Positions 29,471 through 39,313 of a stretch of DNA of 64,000 bases are shown piece by piece (position 1 is the stretch's first letter; each line of letters opens with the position of its first letter). The DNA comes from Dysgonomonas mossii (GTDB taxonomy: Bacteria; Bacteroidota; Bacteroidia; Bacteroidales; Dysgonomonadaceae): contig NZ_SPPK01000001.1 in NCBI RefSeq assembly GCF_004569505.1, positions 434,001 through 498,000 of the forward strand, in the 5' to 3' direction. The position numbers were made by a program, and so were the translations under genes. The notes below the pieces were generated by a model that worked only from the letters and a program-made list of their open reading frames with translations, ran no database searches and was not told the origin of the DNA.

Positions 29471-31648
29471 ATGACAAAGTTACGTTTTAAAGCAGTAGCA
29501 CTGGCCTCAGAGCGAAAGCCTCTTGAGGTAGAGAAACCTAAAAGTAAAACTTCAGAGTATTACGGGGAAAAGGTGTTCAATCGTAAAGCTATGACCAAAT
29601 ATCTTTCGAAAGAAACTTTTAAAGCGCTTAATGATGCAATTGAAAAAGGACAATCTGTAAATCGTAATCTGGCAGAGCATGTTGCAGCCGGAATGCGTAT
29701 GTGGGCTCTGGAAAATGGTGTAACACACTATACTCACTGGTTTCATCCGTTGACAGACGGTACTGCCGAAAAGCATGATGCTTTTGTTGAACATGATGGT
29801 AATGGTGGACTGATTGAAGAATTTGAAGGAAAGCTTCTTGCTCAGCAAGAGCCTGATGCTTCAAGTTTTCCGTCGGGAGGTCTTCGTAATACATTCGAAG
29901 CACGTGGTTATTCTGCTTGGGATCCATCATCTCCTGCATTTATTGTAGGCGAAACATTGTGTATTCCTACTATCTTTATCTCATATACAGGCGAGGCTCT
30001 TGACTATAAGACTCCTTTGTTGAAAGCTCTTGCTGCGGTAGATAAAGCTGCAACAGGTGTCGTTCAGTATTTTAATGAAGATGTAACAAAGGTAATATCT
30101 AACCTTGGATGGGAACAAGAATATTTCCTTGTTGACGAAGACTTGTTTATGGCTCGTCCAGACTTAGCTTTGACAGGAAGAACGTTGATGAGTCACGAAA
30201 GTGCAAAAAATCAGCAGTTGGAAGACCACTACTTTGGTTCAATCCCTGAACGTGTTCAGCGTTTTATGAAAGAGCTTGAGTACGAATCGTATGCTTTGGG
30301 CATTCCTGTAAAAACTCGTCACAACGAAGTAGCTCCAAATCAGTTTGAGCTGGCTCCTATATATGAAGAATGTAATCTTGCTGTAGACCACAACCTATTG
30401 GTTATGTCTGTAATGGATAAGGTGGCGCGTAAGCACTCTTTCCGTATCCTATTCCACGAAAAACCATTCAAGGGAATCAACGGTTCGGGTAAGCATAACA
30501 ACTGGTCTCTAGCTACGAATACAGGAATCAACCTTCTTTCTCCGGGTAAGGATAAAGTTGAAAACCTTCGTTTTATAACATTTGTGGTGAATATCCTGGC
30601 TGCTGTTTATAAGAATAACGGCCTGTTGAAAGCTTCAATATCTTCAGCTACAAATGCTCACCGTCTTGGTGCAAACGAAGCTCCTCCTGCTATCATATCA
30701 GTATTCTTGGGTACTCAGGTTAGTGACATTCTTGATAAGTTTGAGAAGAGCTCTGTAAAAGATGCTATCGTTGTTGACAACAAGAAACAGATTAGTTTAG
30801 GTGTAGGTCAAATTCCTGAAATCCTTTTGGATAATACAGACCGTAACCGTACTTCTCCATTCGCATTCACAGGAAACCGTTTCGAGTTCCGTGCTGTGGG
30901 TTCTTCTGCTAACTGTGCTTCTGCTATGACAGCCTTGAATGCTTCTGTTGCAGAACAGCTAAGAGTGTTTAAAGACGAAGTTGATGCACTAATCAGTAAA
31001 GGTAAATCGAAAGAAGAGGCTCTTTACGAAGTATTGAAGAAATATATCAAAGAATCTCGTTCTATTCGTTTCAACGGTAATGGATATAGCGAAGAATGGA
31101 AAGCAGAAGCTAAAAAACGTAAATTAGATTGCGAAACAAGCGTTCCTGTTATCTATGATAGCTATACTTCAAAACAAAGCATCAAAACATTTGCCGGTAT
31201 TTTATCTGAAGTAGAGCTTCATGCTCGTAACGAAGTGAAGTGGGAAATGTATACAAAGAAAATCCAGATAGAATCGCGTGTATTAGGTGATTTGGCTTTA
31301 AATCATATCATTCCTGTAGCGATTTCATACCAATCTATATTGTTGACAAATGTTTCTAAGCTAAAAGACATCTCTGATGACTACAAGACTCTTGGTGCAG
31401 AGCAAATCCGTTTGATCGAAAAAGTATCTACGCATGTAAATGCCGTGAATGCAAAAGTTCATGAAATGATAGATGCTCGTAAAGCGGCTAATAACATTGA
31501 GAGTGAACGTGAGAAAGCTGTTGCTTATCATGATAATGTAGCTCCGTATTTGGACGAAATCCGCTATCATATCGACAAGCTTGAATTGATTGTTGATAAT
31601 GAAATGTGGCCATTGGCTAAATATAGAGAATTATTGTTTATACGATAA
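29471..31648 (+). CDS. glnN: Glutamine synthetase type III
   Basis: 725 residues, the GSIII size (about 730). Assimilates ammonia into glutamine with ATP. Type III features are the long N-terminal region (HYTHWFHPLTDGTAEKHDAF), FPSGGLRNTFEARGYSAWDP, ETRHNEVAPNQFELAPI-like ligand region, HEKPFKGINGSGKHNNWS and NRTSPFAFTGNRFEFRAVGS. It belongs with gltB/gltD downstream (GS-GOGAT cycle). A terminator follows, so gltBD has its own promoter. Confidence 0.97.
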   Translation: MTKLRFKAVALASERKPLEVEKPKSKTSEYYGEKVFNRKAMTKYLSKETFKALNDAIEKGQSVNRNLAEHVAAGMRMWALENGVTHYTHWFHPLTDGTAEKHDAFVEHDGNGGLIEEFEGKLLAQQEPDASSFPSGGLRNTFEARGYSAWDPSSPAFIVGETLCIPTIFISYTGEALDYKTPLLKALAAVDKAATGVVQYFNEDVTKVISNLGWEQEYFLVDEDLFMARPDLALTGRTLMSHESAKNQQLEDHYFGSIPERVQRFMKELEYESYALGIPVKTRHNEVAPNQFELAPIYEECNLAVDHNLLVMSVMDKVARKHSFRILFHEKPFKGINGSGKHNNWSLATNTGINLLSPGKDKVENLRFITFVVNILAAVYKNNGLLKASISSATNAHRLGANEAPPAIISVFLGTQVSDILDKFEKSSVKDAIVVDNKKQISLGVGQIPEILLDNTDRNRTSPFAFTGNRFEFRAVGSSANCASAMTALNASVAEQLRVFKDEVDALISKGKSKEEALYEVLKKYIKESRSIRFNGNGYSEEWKAEAKKRKLDCETSVPVIYDSYTSKQSIKTFAGILSEVELHARNEVKWEMYTKKIQIESRVLGDLALNHIIPVAISYQSILLTNVSKLKDISDDYKTLGAEQIRLIEKVSTHVNAVNAKVHEMIDARKAANNIESEREKAVAYHDNVAPYLDEIRYHIDKLELIVDNEMWPLAKYRELLFIR

Positions 31649-31670
31649 TTAAACATTATAAAGAAAAGAA

Positions 31671-31706
31671 GTCCCGATCTCTAACGAGTCGGGATTTCTT
31701 TTTTTT
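31671..31706 (+). terminator. Terminator of dapF-dapL-glnN
   Basis: TCCCGA (31672-31677) pairs with TCGGGA (31689-31694), with an inner CTC/GAG helix and TAAC loop, followed by a long T-run. Confidence 0.9.
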
Positions 31707-31885
31707 ATACAGGCTTTGACCTTGCGGGTATAAATATGAAATAAAACAAGCTGAATTATTTATTTCGGGGTCTTTAATTTGCTTCTTTTTGTGTTCTTTT
31801 GTTAAATAAAATCGATTAAATATAGATTTTTTATTAAAAAGGTGCATTTTTAAATCAAAAAGAAAATTTATTAAAGCGAAATTCG

Positions 31886-31893
31886 TACATTTG
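31886..31893 (+). promoter_or_regulatory. -7 promoter box for gltBD
   Basis: TACATTTG matches TAnnTTTG and lies 62 bases before the chosen gltB start. It is within a 307-base gene-free stretch that otherwise holds only the glnN terminator. Confidence 0.55.
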
Positions 31894-31955
31894 TCATTGT
31901 AAATAAATTAGGATAGAACCCGAAAATTCTTTCATTCACATATCAACTATTGACT

Positions 31956-34900
31956 ATGCAAGATTTAAGATCAGCAATACAGCACGGACTATATGACCCA
32001 AACTACGAACACGATGCGTGTGGGGTAGGTATGGTGTTGCATATGAAGGGTGCAAAATCACATGCTATCGTTGAGAATGGTCTCCGTGTATTGGAGAACA
32101 TGACTCACCGTGGAGCAGAAAACGCCGATAATAAAACCGGTGATGGTGCCGGTATTATGTTACAAATACCGCACGAGTTTATACTTCTACAGGGGATACC
32201 TGTCCCCGAGAAAGGGCACTACGGAACCGGATTGGTCTTCTTGCCGAAGGGTGAGGCTGAGATGGAATCGTGTATGATAACTCTCACGCAATATATCGAT
32301 AAGGAAGGCTTGAAGCTTTTGGCTGTTCGCGATGTACCTGTCAATAGTGAAATATTGGGAGAGATGGCAAAGTCGAATGAGCCTCATATAAAACAAATAT
32401 TTGTACTCGGAGAAGAAGGTCTTTCTCAGGATGAATTAGAGCACAAACTCTATTTACTTCGTAAGAAAATAGAAAAAGAAATATTCAACTCTAAAATATT
32501 TTCATTAGAGACTAAGCGAGCTTTCTATATTGTCAGTTTGTCTACAAAGCGCCTTATATATAAAGGTATGTTGTCGTCTGAGCAACTTCGGCATTATTAT
32601 CCCGATTTGCTGAATCCGCATCTTACAAGTGCTATTGCTTTGGTACACTCACGTTTCAGTACCAATACGTTCCCTACATGGGATTTGGCACACCCATTCC
32701 GTATGGTGGCTCATAATGGTGAGATCAATACGATAAAGGGCAATCGCCTGTGGATGGAAGCCCGTGAGAGCATATTGAAATCAGATTTGCTAGGGAATAT
32801 CAACGACTTGTGGCCAATTGTTCAGCCATTTATGAGTGATAGTGCGTCATTCGATAATGTGTTGGAATTCCTTGTCATGTCAGGGAAATCATTACCTCAT
32901 GCAATGGCAATGATGGTTCCCGAATCGTGGAACGATCAGAATCCGATATCTGACGACTTGAAAGCTTTCTATGAATACCATAGCTTGTTTATGGAGCCTT
33001 GGGATGGGCCGGCTACACTATTGTTCTCGGATGGTCGTTATGCCGGAGGACTGTTAGATCGTAATGGTCTGCGCCCTGCCCGTTATTTGATAACTCATAA
33101 TGACGTTATGGTCGTTGCTTCTGAAATGGGGGTATTGCCATTTGAACCTTCTGAAATAAAAGAAAAAGGTCGCCTTCGTCCCGGTAAAATACTAATGGTA
33201 GATACCGAGAAAGGAACAATACAATATGATGCAGAGCTGAAGGAAAATCTTGCAAAAGCATACCCGTATCGTGAATGGCTATCTAAGAACCGTATTTCAT
33301 TAGATGACATATCTTCGGGACGCGCGCCAAAATATAGCGTGGATAATTACGATAAGCTACTGAAGGTTTTTGGATATTACAAAGAAGATATAGAAAAGAT
33401 AATGACGCCAATGGCTGTGGAAGGTAAAGAGCCTACTGCATCTATGGGGAATGATGCGCCTGTAGCTGTTTTATCTAACAAGCCACAGCGTTTATTTACA
33501 TATTTCCGCCAATTATTTGCTCAGGTAACAAACCCGCCTATCGACCCTATTCGTGAAGAATTGGTGATGTCTCTTGCCGGATATATTGGTTCGCTCCATA
33601 AAAATATACTCGAACCAATGCCGGAGCATACGAAGATGGTTGGGCTATCGAATCCTTTCTTATCAAACAGGGAGCTAGATTTGCTAGTGCATCTTGGTTA
33701 TAAGGGCTTTAAGGCGGAAATCATTCCGATGCTGTTCGACCCGAAACAAGGTGGAGCCGGACTGGAAAAAGCGATAGAACAAATGTGTCGCAATGCAGAA
33801 AAAGCTGTAGATAGAGGTAGTAACTATATCGTACTTAGCGATAGAGGGGTAAATCCGGATAATGCTGCCATTCCTTCATTATTGGCTGTGTCGGCAGTTC
33901 ATCATTATCTGATCGAACGCCGCAAACGTATGCAAATAGATATAGTGGTAGAATCGGCAGAACCACGTGAGGTGATGCACTTCGCTTTATTGTTTGGTTA
34001 TGGAGCTAATGCCGTGAATCCATATTTGGCATTAGCGGTGATAGAAGATCTTGTTAAAAAAGGAGATATTCACTTAGATTTTCATACAGCCATGAAGAAC
34101 TATGTGAAGTCTATAAATAAAGGCTTGTTGAAGACCATGTCGAAAATGGGTATCTCTACACTGAAAAGCTATATTGGCGCTCAGATATTCGAAGCTGTGG
34201 GTATCAGTACCGGCGTTATCGATAAATACTTTAAAGGGACTACATCTAAGATTGAAGGTATTGATATCAATGATATAGCAAGCGATACAATCGAGGCCTT
34301 TTATGAGGCTTTTGAGAGTGACTTTATCGACCCGTCATTAGTAAGTCAGGGTATATACGCATGGCGCCGCAATGGTGAATATCACGCATGGAACCCTGAA
34401 ACGATAATGAATCTTCAGATGGCTACACGTTTGGGTAGTTATAAGAAATTTAAAGAATATACCGACTCTATTGATAAAAAAACGGAAAAGATATTTTTGC
34501 GTGATTTCTTAGATTTTGATCCTTCTAAGAATCCGATTGATGTTTCGGAAGTAGAACCTGTGTCAGCTATTACAAAACGCTTTGTGACAGGAGCCATGTC
34601 TTTTGGTTCTATCAGTCGTGAAGCTCATGAAGCAATGGCTGTAGCAATGAACGCTATCGGCGGAAAAAGCAATACCGGAGAGGGGGGTGAGTTGCCTGAA
34701 CGTTTTGCTACCAATGCCCGTTCTTCTATCAAGCAAGTTGCTTCCGGTCGCTTTGGTGTAACAACAGAGTATTTGGTTAATGCAGATGAATTACAAATAA
34801 AAATAGCTCAAGGTGCAAAACCCGGAGAAGGGGGACAGCTACCGGGATTTAAGGTAGATAAAATTATCGCTAAGACCCGTCACTCAATTCCCGGAATCTC

Positions 34901-36473
34901 TCTGATTTCTCCTCCTCCTCATCATGATATATATTCAATCGAGGATTTGGCTCAATTGATATTTGACCTCAAAAATGTAAATCCTGCTGCTCAGATTAGT
35001 GTAAAATTAGTATCTGAAAGTGGTGTGGGAACAATTGCTGCCGGTGTTGCCAAAGCTAAAGCAGATCGTATCGTTATCAGTGGATGTGAAGGTGGTACGG
35101 GTGCAAGTCCTGCAAGTTCGATTAAGCATGCAGGTCTTCCTTTAGAAATTGGTTTAGCGGAGGTTCAACAAACGTTAGTACTGAATGGGCTTCGCGGTCA
35201 GGTATATTTACAAACAGACGGTCAGCTAAAAACCGGACATGACATCATTGTTGCGGCGATGCTTGGGGCTGAAGAGTTTGGATTTGCTACAAGCGCATTG
35301 ATTGTATTGGGATGTATAATGATGCGTAAGTGTCACTTAAATACATGCCCTGTAGGTGTTGCTACACAAAACGAAGAGCTTAGGAAGAAGTTTATGGGAC
35401 GCAGCGAGTACCTTATCAACTATTTCAATTTCTTAGCAGAAGAAGTACGTGAGCATTTGGCTGCCTTGGGTGTGAAATCACTTGATGAAGTAGTAGGGCG
35501 TGCCGATTTGTTGAAATATATGAAGAGTGATGCAAATAAGAAAGTTGAAAAACTAGATTTGTCTCGTTTGATGTATTTTCCTGTAGAAGCAAAAGAAAAT
35601 GCGATTCATCGTATAAAAGATCAGGAACATAAGTTGGATGATGCGCTCGATATTTCATTGATCACTACATCTCGTATGGCTATCGATAAAGCTATGCCAA
35701 CGGTAATGACCAAAACAATAAAGAATACGAACCGTACTGTGGGAGCGATGCTTTCGGGTGAGATTGCAAAGAAATATGGCAATGCGGGTCTTCCAGAAGA
35801 TACTATACAATTTACATTCACAGGTTCGGCCGGACAAAGTTTTGGTGCATTTCTTGCGCATGGTGTAACCTTCAAGTTGGAGGGTGATGCAAATGACTAT
35901 GTGGGTAAGGGTTTGTCGGGTGGTAAGATTATCATCGTGCCACCAACAACATCTACATTTAAGCCTGAGGAAAATATCATCGCCGGTAATACATTACTAT
36001 ATGGTGCTACATCGGGCGAAATATACATCAACGGACGAGTAGGAGAGCGCTTCTGCGTACGTAATAGTGGCGCTGTCGCAGTTGTTGAGGGTGCAGGAGA
36101 CCACTGTTGTGAATATATGACAGGAGGTCGTACTGTAGTGCTTGGCAAAACAGGACGTAACTTTGCTGCCGGTATGAGTGGCGGCGTGGCTTATGTATAT
36201 AATATAGATGAAGATTTTGATTACTATTGCAATATGCAAATGGTAGAGTTGACACTGATAGAAGATACTTACGATAGCCGTGAACTTCGTCAGTTGATAA
36301 CCAATCATTATAACTATACAAATAGTCCTCTGGCTAAATATATTCTTGATAACTGGAATACCGAAGTGGAGAAATTTATGAAAGTGACTCCAATCGAGTA
36401 TAAGAAAGTGTTGCAAGATGATAAATTGGAAGCTATTAAGAAAAAAATAGCACAAGTAGAATTTGATTATTAA
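31956..36473 (+). CDS. gltB: Glutamate synthase, large subunit
   Basis: 1505 residues from the ATG at 31956; a TTG two codons upstream is in frame but less likely. The enzyme makes two glutamates from glutamine and 2-oxoglutarate. A short propeptide precedes the glutaminase nucleophile C22 (DACGVGM). Then follow the class II amidotransferase domain (about 22-420), central domain, FMN/synthase domain (ASGRFGVTTEYLVNADELQI, GEGGQLPGFKV, SGCEGGTGASP) with the 3Fe-4S motif CHLNTCPVGVATQ, and the C-terminal beta-helix domain (about 1230-1480). It is 17 bases before gltD. Confidence 0.97.
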   Translation: MQDLRSAIQHGLYDPNYEHDACGVGMVLHMKGAKSHAIVENGLRVLENMTHRGAENADNKTGDGAGIMLQIPHEFILLQGIPVPEKGHYGTGLVFLPKGEAEMESCMITLTQYIDKEGLKLLAVRDVPVNSEILGEMAKSNEPHIKQIFVLGEEGLSQDELEHKLYLLRKKIEKEIFNSKIFSLETKRAFYIVSLSTKRLIYKGMLSSEQLRHYYPDLLNPHLTSAIALVHSRFSTNTFPTWDLAHPFRMVAHNGEINTIKGNRLWMEARESILKSDLLGNINDLWPIVQPFMSDSASFDNVLEFLVMSGKSLPHAMAMMVPESWNDQNPISDDLKAFYEYHSLFMEPWDGPATLLFSDGRYAGGLLDRNGLRPARYLITHNDVMVVASEMGVLPFEPSEIKEKGRLRPGKILMVDTEKGTIQYDAELKENLAKAYPYREWLSKNRISLDDISSGRAPKYSVDNYDKLLKVFGYYKEDIEKIMTPMAVEGKEPTASMGNDAPVAVLSNKPQRLFTYFRQLFAQVTNPPIDPIREELVMSLAGYIGSLHKNILEPMPEHTKMVGLSNPFLSNRELDLLVHLGYKGFKAEIIPMLFDPKQGGAGLEKAIEQMCRNAEKAVDRGSNYIVLSDRGVNPDNAAIPSLLAVSAVHHYLIERRKRMQIDIVVESAEPREVMHFALLFGYGANAVNPYLALAVIEDLVKKGDIHLDFHTAMKNYVKSINKGLLKTMSKMGISTLKSYIGAQIFEAVGISTGVIDKYFKGTTSKIEGIDINDIASDTIEAFYEAFESDFIDPSLVSQGIYAWRRNGEYHAWNPETIMNLQMATRLGSYKKFKEYTDSIDKKTEKIFLRDFLDFDPSKNPIDVSEVEPVSAITKRFVTGAMSFGSISREAHEAMAVAMNAIGGKSNTGEGGELPERFATNARSSIKQVASGRFGVTTEYLVNADELQIKIAQGAKPGEGGQLPGFKVDKIIAKTRHSIPGISLISPPPHHDIYSIEDLAQLIFDLKNVNPAAQISVKLVSESGVGTIAAGVAKAKADRIVISGCEGGTGASPASSIKHAGLPLEIGLAEVQQTLVLNGLRGQVYLQTDGQLKTGHDIIVAAMLGAEEFGFATSALIVLGCIMMRKCHLNTCPVGVATQNEELRKKFMGRSEYLINYFNFLAEEVREHLAALGVKSLDEVVGRADLLKYMKSDANKKVEKLDLSRLMYFPVEAKENAIHRIKDQEHKLDDALDISLITTSRMAIDKAMPTVMTKTIKNTNRTVGAMLSGEIAKKYGNAGLPEDTIQFTFTGSAGQSFGAFLAHGVTFKLEGDANDYVGKGLSGGKIIIVPPTTSTFKPEENIIAGNTLLYGATSGEIYINGRVGERFCVRNSGAVAVVEGAGDHCCEYMTGGRTVVLGKTGRNFAAGMSGGVAYVYNIDEDFDYYCNMQMVELTLIEDTYDSRELRQLITNHYNYTNSPLAKYILDNWNTEVEKFMKVTPIEYKKVLQDDKLEAIKKKIAQVEFDY

Positions 36474-36490
36474 AAGGAGGAGTACGAATC

Positions 36491-37918
36491 ATGGGAAATC
36501 CAAAAGCATTTTTAACAGTAAAAAGAAAAGACGCAGGATATCGTCCTGCTCAGGAGCGTATTCTCGACTTTGGTGAAGTAGAACAAACACTAAATAGTGA
36601 AGATAGACGTGAACAAGCGTCACGCTGTATGGACTGTGGTATTCCTTTTTGCCACTGGGGATGTCCACTGGGAAATAAGATGCCTGAATGGCAAGAATAT
36701 ATATATAAGGGAAACTGGAAGCTGGCAGCAGAAGTATTGATGCAGACAAATGACTTTCCTGAATTTACAGGACGTATTTGTCCCGCACCATGTGAAAAAT
36801 CGTGTGTACTCTCTATACACCGTGCACCTGTAACTATCCGCGAAAATGAAGCATCGGCTCTTGAGCACGCTTTTGGGGAAGGATTTATTCAACCTAAAGT
36901 TCCGGCTCATCGTACAGGTAAAAAAGTAGCCGTGATTGGTTCCGGTCCCTCAGGTCTTGCTGTTGCTAATCAGCTAAATCAGAAAGGACATGAAGTAACA
37001 GTGTATGAGAAGAGCTCTCATGTCGGAGGTTTGCTTCGTTTCGGTATTCCTGACTTTAAGCTGAATAAAAATATTATCGATCGCCGATTGAAGCTAATGG
37101 AGGCTGAGGGTGTGAAGTTTGTAGTAAATACAGAGATTGGTAAAGATGTGAAAGGTAAAGACATCTTGAAAGATTATGATGCTGTATGTGTGGCTATAGG
37201 CTCGCAAGTGCCTCGTAATCTCCCTGTCGAAGGGCGTGAGCTGAAAGGTGTTTACTATGCTATGGAATACCTTACAGCGCAGAATAAGTTGATCGCAAAA
37301 GAATCTGTTCCGGCTGATCAGGTGATTGATGCCAAAGGTAAGAATGTGCTTGTTATTGGTGGTGGTGATACGGGTTCAGACTGTATCGGTACTGCAAATC
37401 GTCAGGGCGCAGCGAATGTATTGCAAATAGAAATATTACCTAAACCGGCAAAGCTGGAAGAAATAGAAAATCCTTGGCCTAATCCATTTCCGGTAGTGCT
37501 GAAGACTTCTTCCTCTCACATGGAGGGTTGCGAGCGTCGTTGGGCGTTAAATACGAAACGCTTTATTGGAGAGGATGGTAAACTGACAGCCGTGGAACTT
37601 GTAGAAGTGGCTTGGGAGAAAGACGAGAATGGTCGCCATGTAATGAAAGAAGTTGGACCGTCTGAGATTCATAAAGTAGATCTCGTGTTTCTTGCCCTTG
37701 GATTTGTTCATCCTATACAAGAAGGCTTACTGCAAGAGTTGGATATAAAAACCGATGATGTTCGCCGTAATGTAATGACAGATAAGAATCGGGCTACAAA
37801 TGTATCAAAGGTCTTTGGAGCAGGAGATTGCGTAAGCGGTCAATCATTAGTGGTAACAAGCATCGCATCGGGACGCAAGACAGCTCAACATATTGATGAG
37901 TTCTTGAGTTCAAAATAG
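36491..37918 (+). CDS. gltD: Glutamate synthase, small subunit
   Basis: 475 residues. The N-terminal 2x4Fe-4S domain (CMDCGIPFCHWGCPLGN, CPAPCEKSC) is followed by an FAD domain (AVIGSGPSGLAVANQLNQKG) and an NAD(P)H domain (NVLVIGGGDTGSDCIGTANR), ending FGAGDCVSGQSLVV. It supplies electrons from NAD(P)H to GltB. A ribosome-binding-like AAAGGAGGAG precedes the start. Confidence 0.97.
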   Translation: MGNPKAFLTVKRKDAGYRPAQERILDFGEVEQTLNSEDRREQASRCMDCGIPFCHWGCPLGNKMPEWQEYIYKGNWKLAAEVLMQTNDFPEFTGRICPAPCEKSCVLSIHRAPVTIRENEASALEHAFGEGFIQPKVPAHRTGKKVAVIGSGPSGLAVANQLNQKGHEVTVYEKSSHVGGLLRFGIPDFKLNKNIIDRRLKLMEAEGVKFVVNTEIGKDVKGKDILKDYDAVCVAIGSQVPRNLPVEGRELKGVYYAMEYLTAQNKLIAKESVPADQVIDAKGKNVLVIGGGDTGSDCIGTANRQGAANVLQIEILPKPAKLEEIENPWPNPFPVVLKTSSSHMEGCERRWALNTKRFIGEDGKLTAVELVEVAWEKDENGRHVMKEVGPSEIHKVDLVFLALGFVHPIQEGLLQELDIKTDDVRRNVMTDKNRATNVSKVFGAGDCVSGQSLVVTSIASGRKTAQHIDEFLSSK

Positions 37919-38064
37919 GCATTGTTAATAATCGTTTAAAGTTAGGGACGCATGTCTTTTTTTGTTAAAAATGAGGGTAGGACTCTATAAGTAATCTTAC
38001 CTTTATGTCAACAAAATATAGACATGACACAAATTAACTCTATTATTAATTAAAATTCCTAATT

Positions 38065-38559
38065 ATGAACAAAAAACTTATTTGCTTATTGATGTTTGTT
38101 TTTTCATTAAGTCTTGCTTTTACAGCTTGTAGCGATGATGACGATGATAAAGTAGATTATGCTAAGGAAGTAGCTGGTACTTATACTGGCTCATTAACAT
38201 TGAAAATACCTGTGATGGAGATTGATGAAACTATTGCAGATAAAAAAATAGAATTGACAAGAATTTCCGACAATAAGGTAAATCTTAAACTTAAGGAATT
38301 TTCATATGGTACATTAACTTTAGGAGATATTCCTGTCGATGAAATTACTGTAACTAAGGATGGAAGTACTTATAAACTCGCAGATACATCAAAAAACATT
38401 GATTTGTTAGGAGGTCTTATGACCGCAACTGTTGCGATTTCTTCATCTACAGTAAAAGATGGTAAGCTAAATATGACCATTAAAGTAAACAATGTTAAGC
38501 AGGGTGGAAATGACATGCAATTAGGTGATATGAATATTGCATATTCAGGTTCAAAATAA
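38065..38559 (+). CDS. Calycin-like surface lipoprotein
   Basis: 164 residues. The lipobox (AFTAC) is followed by SDDDDDK, a strong acidic surface-export signal for Bacteroidetes lipoproteins. The rest is a repetitive beta pattern (AGTYTGSLTLKIPVM, KIELTRISDNKVNLKLKEF, TVKDGKLNMTIKVNN) matching calycin-like domain proteins common in Bacteroidales. Function is not known; such proteins may bind a small ligand. Single gene with its own terminator. Confidence 0.8.
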   Translation: MNKKLICLLMFVFSLSLAFTACSDDDDDKVDYAKEVAGTYTGSLTLKIPVMEIDETIADKKIELTRISDNKVNLKLKEFSYGTLTLGDIPVDEITVTKDGSTYKLADTSKNIDLLGGLMTATVAISSSTVKDGKLNMTIKVNNVKQGGNDMQLGDMNIAYSGSK

Positions 38560-38600
38560 AATAGAATCTTGTTAATTAATCTTTTTATTATATTTAGAAG

Positions 38601-38634
38601 GCGGTTTCTGGAGACAGAAATCGCTTTTGTTTTT
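38601..38634 (+). terminator. Terminator of the calycin-like gene
   Basis: GCGGTTTCTG (38601-38610) pairs with CAGAAATCGC (38615-38624, one G-U), loop GAGA, followed by TTTTGTTTTT. It lies inside the open frame upstream of the next gene and so argues for the later start at 38674. Confidence 0.85.
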
Positions 38635-38673
38635 AATAATTTTCTATCTTTATGTCAAGAACTTATTAATGTT

Positions 38674-39219
38674 ATGTTTAGAGTAGTTGGCAGATGTGTT
38701 TCTGTTTTTATATTACTGGTTGTCTTATTATCTTCCTGTGGTACACAAAAACCACAAGGCAAACTTTTATACGATCCTCGTGAGGTGGCTGAGCTTTCCT
38801 CTAAACTGGGTATTGGATTAAGTAATATTGATAAAGATGATGATCGTAATATGCCTCTTTATGCCGAAGTTTCGCAGTGGCTGGGGGTTCCGTATCGTTA
38901 TGCCGGGTTATCGAGAAGAGGGCTAGACTGTTCTGGTTTTGCTTATCTTATTTATCAGAAAGTATATCGGAAATCAATACCTCGTTCTACGACAGATCAG
39001 TCGAAAATGAAAATGCATAATGTATCTAAAGGCGGTTTAGAGGCGGGCGACTTCGTTTTCTTTGCCACCTCGGGTAGAAATAAAATAAGCCACGTCGGTA
39101 TTTATTTAAAAGATGGACGTTTTGTTCATGCCTCTACGTCCAATGGTGTAATAGTAAGCCATCTGGATGAGGAATATTATAAACGCACATGGAAGAAAGG
39201 CGGCAGATTAAAAAAATAG
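38674..39219 (+). CDS. NlpC/P60 family cell-wall hydrolase, lipoprotein
   Basis: 181 residues from the ATG at 38674. This start gives a good lipoprotein signal (LVVLLSSC); the longer frame from 38569 runs through a terminator. The C-terminal NlpC/P60 domain (about 65-180) has the catalytic cysteine C86 in GLDCSGFAY and the histidine region SHVGIYLKDGRFVHAS. It likely cleaves peptidoglycan stem peptides. It is a close paralogue of the next gene: both share an ELSSxLGI segment before the domain and end in WKKGGR or WRKGGR. Confidence 0.88.
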   Translation: MFRVVGRCVSVFILLVVLLSSCGTQKPQGKLLYDPREVAELSSKLGIGLSNIDKDDDRNMPLYAEVSQWLGVPYRYAGLSRRGLDCSGFAYLIYQKVYRKSIPRSTTDQSKMKMHNVSKGGLEAGDFVFFATSGRNKISHVGIYLKDGRFVHASTSNGVIVSHLDEEYYKRTWKKGGRLKK

Positions 39220-39313
39220 CTCACTAGAACTTAAAATTCTATAAAACTTTTACAAAGTTCCTATTTTATTAGACTGAATTTCCTATTTTTATTCGGCTAA
39301 AAAATAAAACAGC

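Noticed and set aside
31950..31955. TTG start two codons before the gltB ATG
   Set aside because: The ATG at 31956 gives the normal short propeptide before the catalytic cysteine.
38569..38673. 35-residue N-terminal extension of the first NlpC/P60 protein
   Set aside because: The extension is encoded across the terminator of the preceding gene and would spoil the lipoprotein signal.
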